64,000 nt of DNA from Streptomyces sp. NBC_00259 (GCF_036181745.1 NZ_CP108080.1:558001-622000), one strand, 5' to 3'; counted from the first letter of the stretch, positions 1-12,043 are shown. Numbers and translations are program-made. Notes: generated by a model not told the origin, from the letters alone.

Positions 1-1079
1 ATCCGGACGAGCCGGTGCTGCGGGGTCCCGCCACGGCGCTCGTCCAGGATCCGCGTGCCGCGCTGCCCGCGGTGACGATCACGGACGACGGCGGAGGATC
101 GTGGCTGCCGAGGCGGGATCTGCTGGAGAGCGGTCCGCGCGATCGGCACTTCGTCGGCGAGCTGGAGGACGACGGGCGGATCGCGCTGCGCTTCGGTGAC
201 GGACGGCACGGCGCGCGTCCACGGCCCGGGGCCCGGCTGGAGCTGCGCCACCGGCTCGGCGGTGGTGTCGCGGGCAATGTCGGCGCGGAGGCCATCAACC
301 ATCTGGTGCTGCTCCGTGATCCCTCGGAGTCCGACGCGGGCGACCCGATGCCGGTGGCGGGAGTACGCAATCCGCTCCCGGCCGTCGGCGGCATCGAGCC
401 CGAACCCCTGGAACAGGTACGCCAGTTGGCCCCGCTGGATCTGAGGCGTTCTCGGCTGCGGGCCGTCACCGCGGAGGACTACGCGGCGCTGGCGGCGGGG
501 CTGCCGGGGGTGCAGCGGGCGGCCGCGGAGATCCGCTGGACGGGCAGCGTGCAGGAGGCGCACGTCGCCGTCGACGCGCTGGGGACCGCCGATCCGTCGC
601 CCGAGTTGCTCGACTCGGTGGCGTACGGCCTGGAGAGCTACCGCAGGATCGGCCACGATCTGGTGGTCGGCCCGGCCCGGAACGTACCGCTGGACATCGC
701 GCTCGCGGTGTGCGCGGCGCCCGGCCACCAGCACGGGCAGATCCTCGCCGAGCTGTACCGGGTCCTCGGCAGCCGCCGGCTGCCCGGCGGGCGGCTCGGC
801 TTCTTCCACCCGGACGCGCTGACGTTCGGCGAGCCGGTGCGGCTGAGCCGGCTGGTGGCCGTGGCCGCGGCCGTGCAGGGCGTGGAGAGCGTGCGGGTGA
901 TCCGGCTGGCCCGGCTGTTCCACGCCTCCCCCGCCGAAGACAGGAACGACATGGACGACAGTGCACTGGAGGCAGGCGTGCTGCGGCTCGGTCCGCTGGA
1001 GATCGCGCGTTGCGACAACGACCCCGACCGGCCCGAACTGGGCCGGCTGTCGATCGAGCTCGGTGGAGGTGTCCGATGA
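1..1079 (+). CDS. J-like baseplate assembly protein, 5' truncated
   Basis: C-terminal part of a putative baseplate assembly protein of the phage gpJ type, a structural wedge component of a contractile injection system. The reading frame is open to the left edge (…PDEPVLRGP), so the true start lies outside the window. The block FGDGRHGARPRPGARL followed by a glycine-rich stretch closely matches FGDGVHGARLPTGHEN in the next gene, so the two proteins share the J-like region. A DLRRSRLRAVTAEDYAALA segment matches the LDRLVSVKDYEDFA segment of that neighbour. The stop overlaps the next start in an ATGA, indicating translational coupling. The family call is firm; the exact baseplate position is inferred. 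Confidence 0.85.
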   Translation, partial: PDEPVLRGPATALVQDPRAALPAVTITDDGGGSWLPRRDLLESGPRDRHFVGELEDDGRIALRFGDGRHGARPRPGARLELRHRLGGGVAGNVGAEAINHLVLLRDPSESDAGDPMPVAGVRNPLPAVGGIEPEPLEQVRQLAPLDLRRSRLRAVTAEDYAALAAGLPGVQRAAAEIRWTGSVQEAHVAVDALGTADPSPELLDSVAYGLESYRRIGHDLVVGPARNVPLDIALAVCAAPGHQHGQILAELYRVLGSRRLPGGRLGFFHPDALTFGEPVRLSRLVAVAAAVQGVESVRVIRLARLFHASPAEDRNDMDDSALEAGVLRLGPLEIARCDNDPDRPELGRLSIELGGGVR

Positions 1080-4000
1080 GCGGCTCCCGCGACTGCGGTT
1101 GCGGCTGCGGCGGTCACGACGAGCGCCGAGCGCCGCGTGCCCCGTTCAATCCGCCGGGCCGTACCGCCCTGGAGTACCGGGTCGGTGAGTACGGCTCGTT
1201 CCTGGCGGCCATGCTCGACCGGCTCGCCTCGCCCGCCTACCCGGCGCTGCGCGGTCTCACCGTCCGCACCCCCGACGATCCGTCGATCGGGCTGCTGGAC
1301 GCCTGGGCCGTCGTGGGTGACCTGCTGACGTTCCACTCCGAGCGGATCGCGGACGAGGCGTATCTGCGCACCGCGGACGAGTACCGTTCGCTGGCGCTCC
1401 TGGGGCGGCTCGTGGGGCACCGGCCGCGGCCCGGCATCGCGGCGGACACCCATCTCGCGTACACGCTGGACCGTGATCCGCGGGCGGAGGACACGCCGGT
1501 GCTGATTCCGCGTGGCGCGCGTGGCAACAGCGTGCCCGCCTCCGCCGGCGAGGAGTCGCAGACGTTCGAGACCAGCGAGGACCTCACGGCCCGCTGGGCG
1601 TGGAACGAGCTGGCCGTACGCAGGCGCCGCCCGGGGCTGCTCACGGCGGACGATCTGCGCGGACGCCCGGAGATATTCGTGTCCGGTACGGACACGTCGC
1701 TGCGGACCGGGGACAAGCTGCTGTTCGTCTTCGGCGGTGACGGACCGGGCGGCCGGGAGACGTCCGGTGACCATCAGGCGCCGGGGCAGCGGCTGTTGCT
1801 GCCGGTGGCGCGGGTCCGGATCGACCGGGACGACGAGGTGACGGCGATCGGGCTGCCGCAGTCCGCGCCGCCGTCGTTGACCGAGCTGATCGCCGAGCTG
1901 CGCCGGTGGATCACCGAGGACGCTCCGGAGACCGAGGACGGACCGGCCACTCCCGACAACCCCAATCCCCGCCCCGTCAGCATGATCATCGAGGATTTCG
2001 ACGTCCAGGTGCTGGCGCCGCTGCGAGCCGATCTGGACGGGATCGGGAGCCCCGGGGAGTTCGCGCGCCGGCTCGTCGATCCCCACGAGCGGCTCGCCGA
2101 GGCGCAGGCGGTCGCCGCCGCGTACGAGGAGGTCGCCGCCTGGTTCGAGCAGTTGGAGACGGTGGTCGGTGAACTGCGCGAGCGGGCCGCCGACCTGGAA
2201 CCCTCCCGGCCGGCGCCGCCCGACCCCGTTGCCGGTGCCGGGGGCTCCGCGGCGCTGCGGGCCCTCGGTGCCGTACTGCCCGCGCTGCGCACCCGGGTCG
2301 TGAAGCCGCCGTCGCGGAACCTGACGCGCCCCGCGGGGGGCCTGTTCGCACCCGGCTCCGACCTGGGCGCACAGCTGCTGTCGGCGCTCGACCCGAGGGT
2401 CGCGGACGGGATGTACGCGGCGTGGCGCCATGCGGCCCCTGCCGTACCGCCGTTGCTGCGTGAGCTGCAGGCGCTTCGGGTGACGGCCGCGCCGTTCGGG
2501 GCGACGGCCCCGCTCAAGGCGGTCCAGGACGAGCGCGGACGGGTGATCCGGCAGACGGACTGGCCGCTCGGCGGTTCGGCGCTGACCACGATGCGGGTGG
2601 TGTACGACACGGCGGGCCGGCTGCCGGTGCGTGCCGAGTTCCAGCATGTGGAGACCGGTGGGTCGGTACAGCTGTCGGAGAACCTGCCCGCGGAGAAGAC
2701 CCTCCGGCTGGGTCCCGGTCAGGTGGTGCTGCAGACCCGGGTGGGCCAGGACCACGATCTGAGCTGGCTGACGAGGCGCCCTTCCGACTCCCAGGAGCCG
2801 GGGGTGACGGCCCGGTTCATGTCCGGGCTGCCCGAGCGGACCGTCTTCGTGTCCCGGCCCGCCGAGGACGGACGGGTCCATGTGGCCGTGCACAACGGCG
2901 AACCGCTCAACTGGCTGCTGGCTCCCGGTGAGCACCGTCAGGTCACGCACGGCGGCTTCGAGGTGACCGTGCGGTACGCGCCCGCCGGTGAGCCGCCGAA
3001 CGTCGAGGTCGGCATCGCGACCGTCCCGGAGCAGGCCGACCGGCACGTCCTGCCGCTCGATTCCGTGCACGACGGGATCGCCGTCGGCAGCTGGGTCGCG
3101 ATCGAGCGCCCGCGCAAGGGCGCGGAGGGCGGCGTCCCCGGCGACCCGAAGCTCGCCTTCGTCACCACCCGCGTGACCGGCGTACGCACCGCCGCCTACA
3201 CCGACTTCGGCATCACGGGCCGCGGGAGCGAGCTCACGCTCGCCGACCCGTGGCTCGACGAGCACGACGTGCTGCTCTCCACGATCCGGGACGCCACCGT
3301 GCACGCGGGCGGCGAGCCGCTGCGTCCGGCAGGCGAGCCGCTCGGCGAGGACGTGCACGGCAACGAGCTCGAACTGGCCGAGCTGTACGACGGGTTGCGG
3401 CCAGGACGCCATCTGATCGTGTCGGGCGAACGCACCGACGTGCCGCACACCGCGGGCGTCCGCGGCACCGAACTGGCCGTGATCGCCGCGGTGGAACAGC
3501 GGATCGACCCGCTGCTGCCGGGCGACCACGTCCATACGAGGCTGACGCTGACCGCGGACCTCGCCTACCGCTACCGCCGTGACTCCGTCCGTGTCCAGGG
3601 CAATGTGGTCCCGGCCACGCACGGCGAGAGCCGCGACGAGGCGATCGGCAGTGGCGACTCGGCCCGGACCAACCAGGCGTTCACGCTCTGGCAGTCCCCG
3701 CTGACCTGGCTGCCCGCGGCCAATCCGCTGGGGGCGACGCCCACGCTGGAGATCCGTGTCGACGGGCTGCTGTGGCACGAGGTGGACAGCCTGGCCGGGC
3801 GTGGTCCCGGCGAGCGCGTGTACGTGTCGGGGACCGCCGGGGACGGGCGTACGACGGTGACGTTCGGGGACGGGGTGCACGGTGCCCGGCTGCCCACCGG
3901 GCACGAGAACGTCCGGGCACGGTACCGCTTCGGCACCGGGCGGGCCGCCAATGTCGCGGCGGACCGCATCACCCAGGCGGTCACCCGGCCGCTGGGCGTC

Positions 4001-4861
4001 ACCGCGGTCACCAATCCCCAGCCGGCCACGGGCGGTGCGGACGCCGACGGCCCCGGGCTGACCAGGCGCACCATTCCGCTCGCGGTCTCCGCGCTCGACC
4101 GGCTCGTGTCGGTCAAGGACTACGAGGACTTCGCCCGCTCCCGGGCGGGCATCGGGCGGGCCTCGGCCCGCGAGGTGTTCGACGGGCGCCGGCGGGTGCT
4201 GCATGTGACGGTCGCCGGTGTGGACGACATCGCGATCGGGGCCGGTTCGGAGGTGCTGCGTGCGCTGCGCTCCTCGCTCGCCGAGTACGGCGACGCGCGG
4301 CTCCCGGTGCGGGTGGACGTACGGGAGTTGGTGCTGTTGCTGCTCTCGGCGCGGGTGAAGGTGGCCCCCGACCACACCTGGACGGTCGTCGAGCCCCGGC
4401 TGCGGCAGGCACTGCTGCGGCGCTTCGGCGCCGGGCGCAGGGAGCTGGGGGCTCCGGTCCGGCTGTCGGAGGTGCTGGCGACGGCGCATTCGGTACCGGG
4501 CGTGGACTACGTGGACGTGGACGTGTTCACCGGCATTCCGGCGTCGGTCACGCCGGAGGAGCTGAGCCGCTTCGGCGCGCCGGAGGCGGCACGGACCGAC
4601 ACGGTCCCGGCGAGGCTCGCCCAGTACGACGAGGTGGTGCACCGCGTCACCGCCGACGGCGGGGAGACGCTCACGGAGGTCGCCACCCGGTACGGCGTCT
4701 CCCTGGCCGAACTGCTGCGGCTGAACGCCGACATCACGGACACCAGGCGGCTTGCGAAGGGCCGGGCGGTGTGCGTGTTCCGCGGGATCAGGCCCGCGCA
4801 GCTCGCCCTGCTGTCGCCGCAGGTCGCGGACACACTGATGCTGACGGAGGTCATCTCATGA
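1076..4861 (+). CDS. Large baseplate assembly protein with C-terminal LysM-like domain
   Basis: 1261-residue structural protein of a contractile injection system. The N-terminus carries a Cys/Gly cluster (CGCGCGG, residues 7-13). A long middle part precedes a J-like region with FGDGVHGARLP and a VSVKDYEDFARS segment near residues 920-1025, homologous to the preceding gene. Roughly residues 1189-1235 (HRVTADGGETLTEVATRYGV through GRAVCVF) look like a LysM-type fold, which binds peptidoglycan in other proteins and often sits in phage tail-tube or hub proteins. The start is the ATG overlapping the upstream stop (ATGA), and its own stop overlaps the next start the same way. It is therefore the second gene of a tightly coupled morphogenesis operon. 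Function comes from family resemblance; the LysM assignment is by eye. Confidence 0.85.
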   Translation: MSGSRDCGCGCGGHDERRAPRAPFNPPGRTALEYRVGEYGSFLAAMLDRLASPAYPALRGLTVRTPDDPSIGLLDAWAVVGDLLTFHSERIADEAYLRTADEYRSLALLGRLVGHRPRPGIAADTHLAYTLDRDPRAEDTPVLIPRGARGNSVPASAGEESQTFETSEDLTARWAWNELAVRRRRPGLLTADDLRGRPEIFVSGTDTSLRTGDKLLFVFGGDGPGGRETSGDHQAPGQRLLLPVARVRIDRDDEVTAIGLPQSAPPSLTELIAELRRWITEDAPETEDGPATPDNPNPRPVSMIIEDFDVQVLAPLRADLDGIGSPGEFARRLVDPHERLAEAQAVAAAYEEVAAWFEQLETVVGELRERAADLEPSRPAPPDPVAGAGGSAALRALGAVLPALRTRVVKPPSRNLTRPAGGLFAPGSDLGAQLLSALDPRVADGMYAAWRHAAPAVPPLLRELQALRVTAAPFGATAPLKAVQDERGRVIRQTDWPLGGSALTTMRVVYDTAGRLPVRAEFQHVETGGSVQLSENLPAEKTLRLGPGQVVLQTRVGQDHDLSWLTRRPSDSQEPGVTARFMSGLPERTVFVSRPAEDGRVHVAVHNGEPLNWLLAPGEHRQVTHGGFEVTVRYAPAGEPPNVEVGIATVPEQADRHVLPLDSVHDGIAVGSWVAIERPRKGAEGGVPGDPKLAFVTTRVTGVRTAAYTDFGITGRGSELTLADPWLDEHDVLLSTIRDATVHAGGEPLRPAGEPLGEDVHGNELELAELYDGLRPGRHLIVSGERTDVPHTAGVRGTELAVIAAVEQRIDPLLPGDHVHTRLTLTADLAYRYRRDSVRVQGNVVPATHGESRDEAIGSGDSARTNQAFTLWQSPLTWLPAANPLGATPTLEIRVDGLLWHEVDSLAGRGPGERVYVSGTAGDGRTTVTFGDGVHGARLPTGHENVRARYRFGTGRAANVAADRITQAVTRPLGVTAVTNPQPATGGADADGPGLTRRTIPLAVSALDRLVSVKDYEDFARSRAGIGRASAREVFDGRRRVLHVTVAGVDDIAIGAGSEVLRALRSSLAEYGDARLPVRVDVRELVLLLLSARVKVAPDHTWTVVEPRLRQALLRRFGAGRRELGAPVRLSEVLATAHSVPGVDYVDVDVFTGIPASVTPEELSRFGAPEAARTDTVPARLAQYDEVVHRVTADGGETLTEVATRYGVSLAELLRLNADITDTRRLAKGRAVCVFRGIRPAQLALLSPQVADTLMLTEVIS

Positions 4862-7017
4862 GCAGGGAACCGGACGGGCTCGCGGAGCTGCTTCCGCAGT
4901 GGCACCGGCTGCGCGACGCCGAGGAAGGAGAGCCACTGCGGGCGCTGCTCGCGGTGATCGCCGAACAGGCCGACCGGGTACGGGACGGTGTCGAGCAGGG
5001 CTACGAGGACCTGTTCGTGGAGACCGCGGCTCCGTGGGTGCTGCCGTATCTCGGCGATCTGGTCGGCTACACGCCGTTGCCCGGCTACGAGCGGGTCCAG
5101 GCCGCGGGTCTCGTGGCCGGGGGCGGCGACGACTCCCGCGGCCGGCTCGCGGAGGCGCTCGCACCGCGTCGCGACGTCGCCGCGACCGTCGCCGACCGCA
5201 GGCGCAAGGGAACCCTCGCGCTGCTGGAGGAACTGGCGGAGTCGGTCGCCGGCTGGCCGTCGCGGGCCGTGGAGTTCTCCCGGCTCGTGGCCGCGAACCA
5301 GCCTGTCGGGCTGTACGGTTCGGGCACGGCGGCCGTCAACGCGCGGCGGCTGGAGCGCGGCCGCCTCGCCGACGTACGCGAAGGGGCGGCGCTGGATCTG
5401 GCGGGCGGGCCGTTCGGGGCGGTCGCCCGGTCGGTGGATGTGCGGCGGGCCGGCTCCGCCCGTACGCAGGGCGGCCACACGCCCGCCGGTGTCGGGCTGT
5501 TCGTCTGGCGGCTGAAGCCGTACCGGGTGACCCGGGCGCCCGCGTACTGCATCGACCGGGCCCGCAGCCTCTACACCTTCTCCATCCTCGGCAACGACGG
5601 ACCGCTGGTGACCAGGCCGGTGCCCGAGCCGTCCGCCACGCATGTCGCGACGATCGACAACGTGCCCGCGTACGTCCGCCGCCGGCAACTCGCCGACCGG
5701 CTCGCGGACCACTACGGCCCCGGCAGGTCGTTCACCATCTGGCGCGACGGCCAGGACGAACCGGTGCCGATGTCGGACATCGTGGTGGCGGACCTGACGG
5801 ACTGGCGCTACCGCCCCAAGCGGGGGCAGGTCGCGGTCGATCCGGCCCTCGGCCGGATCGCCTTCGGCTCGCGATCGGCGCCGCGGCAGGGCGTATGGGT
5901 CACGTACCACTACGCGTTCGCGGACGACATGGGCGGCGGCGAGTACCCGCGCGACCGTGAGACGCCGGCGTCGGCGAAGGCCTACCGGGTCGGCCCCGGC
6001 CAGACCTACCAGCGGATCATGGACGCGTACGGGGACTGGCGGGGCGACCGACGGGCCGGGCGCTGCGGCCCGGACGGCATCATCGAGATCACGCACAGCG
6101 GCGCCTACCAGGAGCAACTGGACTTCGACCTGGATCCCGGCGACCGGCTCCAGGTGCGTGCGGCCGAGGGCACCAGGCCCGTGGTCAGGCTGCTCGACTG
6201 GTACAGCAACCGGCCCGACGCGCTCAACATCCGCGCCCCGCAGGAGTGTTCGGACGACGCGCCGCGGATCGTCCTGGACGGACTGCTGATCGCCGGGCGC
6301 GGCCTCAACGTGACGGGCCCCGTGGGCGCGGTCGTGCTGCGGCACTGCACGCTCGTACCGGGCTGGTCACTGGAGCCGGAGTGCGATCCGCACTCCCCCG
6401 AGGAACCGAGTCTGGTGCTGGAGCGGACCACCGCGTGCGTCCAGATCGAACGGAGCGTCCTCGGCACGATCGAGGTGATCGGCGACGAGGTGGGCGACGA
6501 CCCGCTGGACATCCACATCCGCGACAGCGTCCTGGACGCCACCGGCCACGACCGGGCGGCACTGTCCGCCCCGGACTGCCGCCACGCGCACGCCGTGCTG
6601 CACGCGCACCGCACCACCGTCATCGGCGAGGTCCACACCCATGCGGTGGAGATCGCCGAGAACACCGTCTTCACCGGGCAGTTGCAGGTCGCCCGGCGTG
6701 GCATCGGCTGTCTGCGGTTCTCGTACGTGCCGCCCGGCTCGCGCACTCCGCGCCGGCACCGCTGCCAGCCGGACCTGGCGGGCCGTGAGAACGACCCGCT
6801 GGTGCGCCCGCTGTTCACCAGCGAGCGGTACGGCACTCCCGCGTACGGCCAGCTCGCGCACGGCTGCCACGACGCGATCCGGCGGGGTGCCGAGGACGCC
6901 TCCGAGATGGGCGCCTTCCACGATCTGTACCAGCCGCAGCGCCTGGACAGTCTGCGGGCGCGGCTCGCGGAGTACTCCCCGGCGGGCGCCGATGCCGGGA
7001 TCTTCCCCGTCACCTGA
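4858..7017 (+). CDS. Tail protein with gpI-like N-terminus and beta-helix-like C-terminal half
   Basis: 719 residues. The first 80 or so residues (LLPQWHRLRDAEEGEPLRAL through PWVLPYLGDLVGYTPLPG) match the phage tail protein domain (TIGR02242/gpI type), a baseplate wedge element. Beyond about residue 430 the sequence changes to short hydrophobic strands with regularly spaced turns (PRIVLDGLLIAGRGLNVTG, VVLRHCTL, IEVIGDEV, IHIRDSVLD). This resembles the right-handed parallel beta-helix of tail-spike or pectate-lyase-like proteins. The ATG start overlaps the upstream stop by 4 bases. I infer a structural protein that also carries a spike- or fibre-like domain; the beta-helix needs structure prediction. 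Confidence 0.8.
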   Translation: MSREPDGLAELLPQWHRLRDAEEGEPLRALLAVIAEQADRVRDGVEQGYEDLFVETAAPWVLPYLGDLVGYTPLPGYERVQAAGLVAGGGDDSRGRLAEALAPRRDVAATVADRRRKGTLALLEELAESVAGWPSRAVEFSRLVAANQPVGLYGSGTAAVNARRLERGRLADVREGAALDLAGGPFGAVARSVDVRRAGSARTQGGHTPAGVGLFVWRLKPYRVTRAPAYCIDRARSLYTFSILGNDGPLVTRPVPEPSATHVATIDNVPAYVRRRQLADRLADHYGPGRSFTIWRDGQDEPVPMSDIVVADLTDWRYRPKRGQVAVDPALGRIAFGSRSAPRQGVWVTYHYAFADDMGGGEYPRDRETPASAKAYRVGPGQTYQRIMDAYGDWRGDRRAGRCGPDGIIEITHSGAYQEQLDFDLDPGDRLQVRAAEGTRPVVRLLDWYSNRPDALNIRAPQECSDDAPRIVLDGLLIAGRGLNVTGPVGAVVLRHCTLVPGWSLEPECDPHSPEEPSLVLERTTACVQIERSVLGTIEVIGDEVGDDPLDIHIRDSVLDATGHDRAALSAPDCRHAHAVLHAHRTTVIGEVHTHAVEIAENTVFTGQLQVARRGIGCLRFSYVPPGSRTPRRHRCQPDLAGRENDPLVRPLFTSERYGTPAYGQLAHGCHDAIRRGAEDASEMGAFHDLYQPQRLDSLRARLAEYSPAGADAGIFPVT

Positions 7018-7070
7018 CACCACCCCACCGACTGCCCGACCTGCCCGATCTTCGAGGGGGAACCCTTCCC

Positions 7071-8660
7071 ATGCACGCAGACATCTCCCGCAGCACCTTC
7101 CGTCCCGACCGGCACTACGCGGCGGTCATCGCCCAGCAGGGCCGCGTCCAGCTGGACGCGGACGCCAACGAGCAGACGGCGATCCAGCTGGCGCGGGCCC
7201 GCGCCGTCGCGGCCGATCTGATCGGACAGCACGGCGGCCCGGCCGGCGCGACCGGCTTCGCGCTGGGCTTCGAGGGCCGCGGTATCGAGCTCGACGATCT
7301 GACCATCGGGGGCGGCCGCTACTACGTGGACGGCATCGCGCTGGACGCGACCCGCCCCGCGCCCGGCACCCCGGTCGACGACGGGCCGCCGGCCGACGGC
7401 GGCGACAAGGACGCGCCGCCGGCTCCCGCGCCCGCGGCCACCTGGACGTACTGGGACCAGCCGGACGGCTACCGGGATCCGGAGCGGCCCGGGGACCGGC
7501 TGCCCACCCAGTTCCCGTATCTGGCCTATCTGAAGGTGTGGGAGCGTTCGGTCACCGCGGCCGAGGATCCGCTGCTGCGTGAGGTGGCGCTGGGCTCCGC
7601 CATGCCCGACACCGCGGCCCGGCTGAAGACCGTCTGGCAGGTGCTGCCGCTGGCCGGCTCGCAGCTGGAGCTGGACCTGGAGGACGGGGCGGACCAGGAC
7701 AAGGGCAGGATCCGGGCGGCGTTCGCCAAGTGGGCGGCGGCGCAGGCCTCGACCGCGCGGATGGCGGCGCGGAGCGAACGCCCCGACCACGCGGACGAGG
7801 ACCCGTGCGTGCTCCGGCCCGACGCCCGCTACCGGGGCCCGGAGAACCAGCTGTACCGCGTGGAGATCCACGAGGGCGGCCAGGCCGACGGCGCGACGTT
7901 CAAGTGGTCGCGGGAGAACGGCTCCGTGACCTTCGCGGTCGACGCACTCGACGGCACCTGGGTGGAGCTGGCCTCGCTCGGCAGCGACGACAAGCTCGAT
8001 CTGAACGTGGGCGACCAGGTCGAGTTCGCCGACACCGCGTACATCAGCCGCGGTGAGCCGCTGCCGCTGCTGCGGGTGGAGGAGGTCGACCTGCCGGGCC
8101 GGCGGGTGCGGCTGTCCGCCGAGCCCGACCCGTCGGTCGGCCGGCGGCCCGAGCTCCATCCCTTCCTGCGGCGCTGGGACCATCGCGCGGGCTCCCGGCA
8201 GACGGCGGGAGCGGGCCGGGGCAAGCAGGGCGCGAAGGCGCGAGGCGGTGCGCTGCGCGTCGAGGAAGGCGGCTGGCTGTCGCTGGAGGACGGTGTCCAG
8301 GTGTACTTCGAGCCGGGCAGGACGTACCGCGCCGGCGACTTCTGGCTGGTCGCCGCGCGGACGGCGACGGGCGATGTGGAGTGGCCGACGGACGCGGCGC
8401 GCCGGCCGCTGCTGCAGTCCCCGGCCGGGGTCCGGGTGCACCACGCCCCGCTCGCCTGGGTGTGGGGCGAGGGCTCGGTCGCCGACCTGCGCCTCGCGTT
8501 CGGTCCGCTGGCGGGCCCGATTCCCGCGGCGAACGAGGAGGAGCTGGCGGCCGAGGCCGCGGCCGAGGAGGAGGCGGTCGCCGCGGAACGGGCCGCGACG
8601 GCCGGAGGGTCGCCCGCCCTGCCGCCGGCGGGGAACGACCGTACACAGCCCGAGAACTGA
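7071..8660 (+). CDS. DUF6519 domain protein of the injection-system cluster
   Basis: 529 residues, starting MHADISRSTFRPDRHYAAVI after a GAGGGGG ribosome site (about 7054-7060). The opening motif FRPDRHYAAVIAQQGRVQLD followed by ADANEQ is typical of DUF6519 proteins, which recur next to baseplate genes in actinobacterial contractile injection systems. The last 45 residues are an Ala/Glu-rich, probably helical tail (EEELAAEAAAEEEAVAAERA) ending in a Pro/Asn-rich end. There is no signal peptide or membrane helix, so the protein is cytoplasmic or particle-bound. It follows the tail gene by 53 bases on the same strand and is likely co-transcribed. Its biochemical role is unknown; structural and cargo roles are both possible. 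Confidence 0.75.
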   Translation: MHADISRSTFRPDRHYAAVIAQQGRVQLDADANEQTAIQLARARAVAADLIGQHGGPAGATGFALGFEGRGIELDDLTIGGGRYYVDGIALDATRPAPGTPVDDGPPADGGDKDAPPAPAPAATWTYWDQPDGYRDPERPGDRLPTQFPYLAYLKVWERSVTAAEDPLLREVALGSAMPDTAARLKTVWQVLPLAGSQLELDLEDGADQDKGRIRAAFAKWAAAQASTARMAARSERPDHADEDPCVLRPDARYRGPENQLYRVEIHEGGQADGATFKWSRENGSVTFAVDALDGTWVELASLGSDDKLDLNVGDQVEFADTAYISRGEPLPLLRVEEVDLPGRRVRLSAEPDPSVGRRPELHPFLRRWDHRAGSRQTAGAGRGKQGAKARGGALRVEEGGWLSLEDGVQVYFEPGRTYRAGDFWLVAARTATGDVEWPTDAARRPLLQSPAGVRVHHAPLAWVWGEGSVADLRLAFGPLAGPIPAANEEELAAEAAAEEEAVAAERAATAGGSPALPPAGNDRTQPEN

Positions 8661-8687
8661 GGCACCCGCCGGGAAGGGAGCACCACG

Positions 8688-9572
8688 ATGGCAACGCCGC
8701 TGACCGCCTCCACACTGCTCAAGGTCCTCCGTGACGAGGGCCTGCGTGTCGTCGAGCACCGGAGCTGGCGCACGCACAACCGCAATCACAAGGGCCCGTG
8801 GGGTCCTGTGCACGGGGTGATGATCCATCACACCGTGACGTCGGGGACGCAGAACTCCGTGGACATCTGCTACAACGGCCATTCGAGCCTGCCGGGGCCG
8901 CTGTGCCACGGCGTGATCGCCAAGGACGGCTCGGTCCATCTGGTCGGGAACGGGCGGGCCAACCATGCCGGGCTCGGCGACGACGACGTACTGCGCGCGG
9001 TGATCAACGAGTCCGCGCTGCCCGCCGACAACGAGGCGAACACGGACGGCAATCGCTACTTCTACGGCTTCGAGTGCGTCAACCTCGGCAACGGCAGCGA
9101 TCCTTGGCCGGCCGCCCAGCTGGAGGCGATCGAGAAGGCGGCCGCCGCGATCTGCCGGGCGCACGGCTGGTCGCACCGCTCGGTGATCGGGCACAAGGAA
9201 TGGCAGCCGGGGAAGATCGATCCGCGTGGTTTCACGATGGACTCGATGCGGGGCAGGATCCGCGAACGCCTCGGCGGCAGGCCGGACGGCCCGCCGAAGC
9301 CGCCGCCCCCGAAGCCGTCGACGCCCCACGAGCCGTTCCCCGGGGCCGCGTTCTTCGCGCCGGGCCGGCGCAGCGCCGTCATCACGGCGATGGGCAAGCG
9401 GCTGGTGGCGGAGGGCTGCGGTCGGTACGAGGTGGGTCCGGGGCCGGAGTGGACCGAGGCCGACCGGGCGTCGTACGCGGCCTGGCAGCGCAAGCTCGGC
9501 TACTCGGGGAGCGCCGCCGACGGCATTCCCGGGAAGGCGAGCTGGGACAGGCTGAAGGTGCCCAACGTCTGA
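8688..9572 (+). CDS. PGRP-type N-acetylmuramoyl-L-alanine amidase with peptidoglycan-binding C-terminus
   Basis: 294 residues. The N-terminal 200 residues are a peptidoglycan-recognition/amidase_2 domain: VMIHHTVTSGTQNSVDICYN supplies the first zinc histidine, and SVIGHKEWQPGKIDPRGF near 165-182 supplies the second histidine and a downstream acidic ligand. A proline-rich linker (PPKPPPPKPSTPHEP) joins a C-terminal module common in Streptomyces lysins (PGRRSAVITAMGKRLVAEG … EADRASYAAWQRKLGYSG). No signal peptide is visible, unlike secreted amidases. Together with its place as last gene of the injection-system operon (27 bases after DUF6519, GGGAAGGGAG ribosome site), this suggests a lysin used by or loaded in the particle, or one released on lysis. 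Enzyme family is confident; the role is inferred. Confidence 0.85.
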   Translation: MATPLTASTLLKVLRDEGLRVVEHRSWRTHNRNHKGPWGPVHGVMIHHTVTSGTQNSVDICYNGHSSLPGPLCHGVIAKDGSVHLVGNGRANHAGLGDDDVLRAVINESALPADNEANTDGNRYFYGFECVNLGNGSDPWPAAQLEAIEKAAAAICRAHGWSHRSVIGHKEWQPGKIDPRGFTMDSMRGRIRERLGGRPDGPPKPPPPKPSTPHEPFPGAAFFAPGRRSAVITAMGKRLVAEGCGRYEVGPGPEWTEADRASYAAWQRKLGYSGSAADGIPGKASWDRLKVPNV

Positions 9573-9605
9573 GCCGTGACGGGCGCCGCGGGCGCGCGAA
9601 CGGGT

Positions 9606-9638
9606 CCGCCCCGGCCGGTGGTGAACCGGCCGGGGCGG
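9606..9638. terminator. Strong hairpin terminator after the injection-system operon
   Basis: Perfect 14-bp inverted repeat (9606-9619 with 9625-9638) around a 5-base loop, placed between the convergent amidase and isocitrate dehydrogenase genes. GC-rich stems without a T-tract are usual for Streptomyces terminators, so it probably acts on both strands. Confidence 0.75.
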
Positions 9639-9654
9639 AACGCGTACGGACGCC

Positions 9655-9684
9655 GGACGTCCCGCCCGCGCGGGCGGGACGTCC
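9655..9684. terminator. Second perfect palindrome in the convergent gap
   Basis: A 30-bp perfect palindrome (GGACGTCCCGCCCGC and its complement) 16 bases after the first hairpin. Two stacked stems between convergent genes fit a bidirectional terminator pair. Confidence 0.65.
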
Positions 9685-9724
9685 TGTCGGGACCCCGGCC
9701 TCGGCCGAGGGTCGCGAGCGGACC

Positions 9725-12043
<2,319 letters not shown>

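Noticed and set aside
638..4642. Long antisense open frame over the baseplate genes
   Set aside because: Arg/Pro/Gln-rich, no domain, opposite a well-supported gene.
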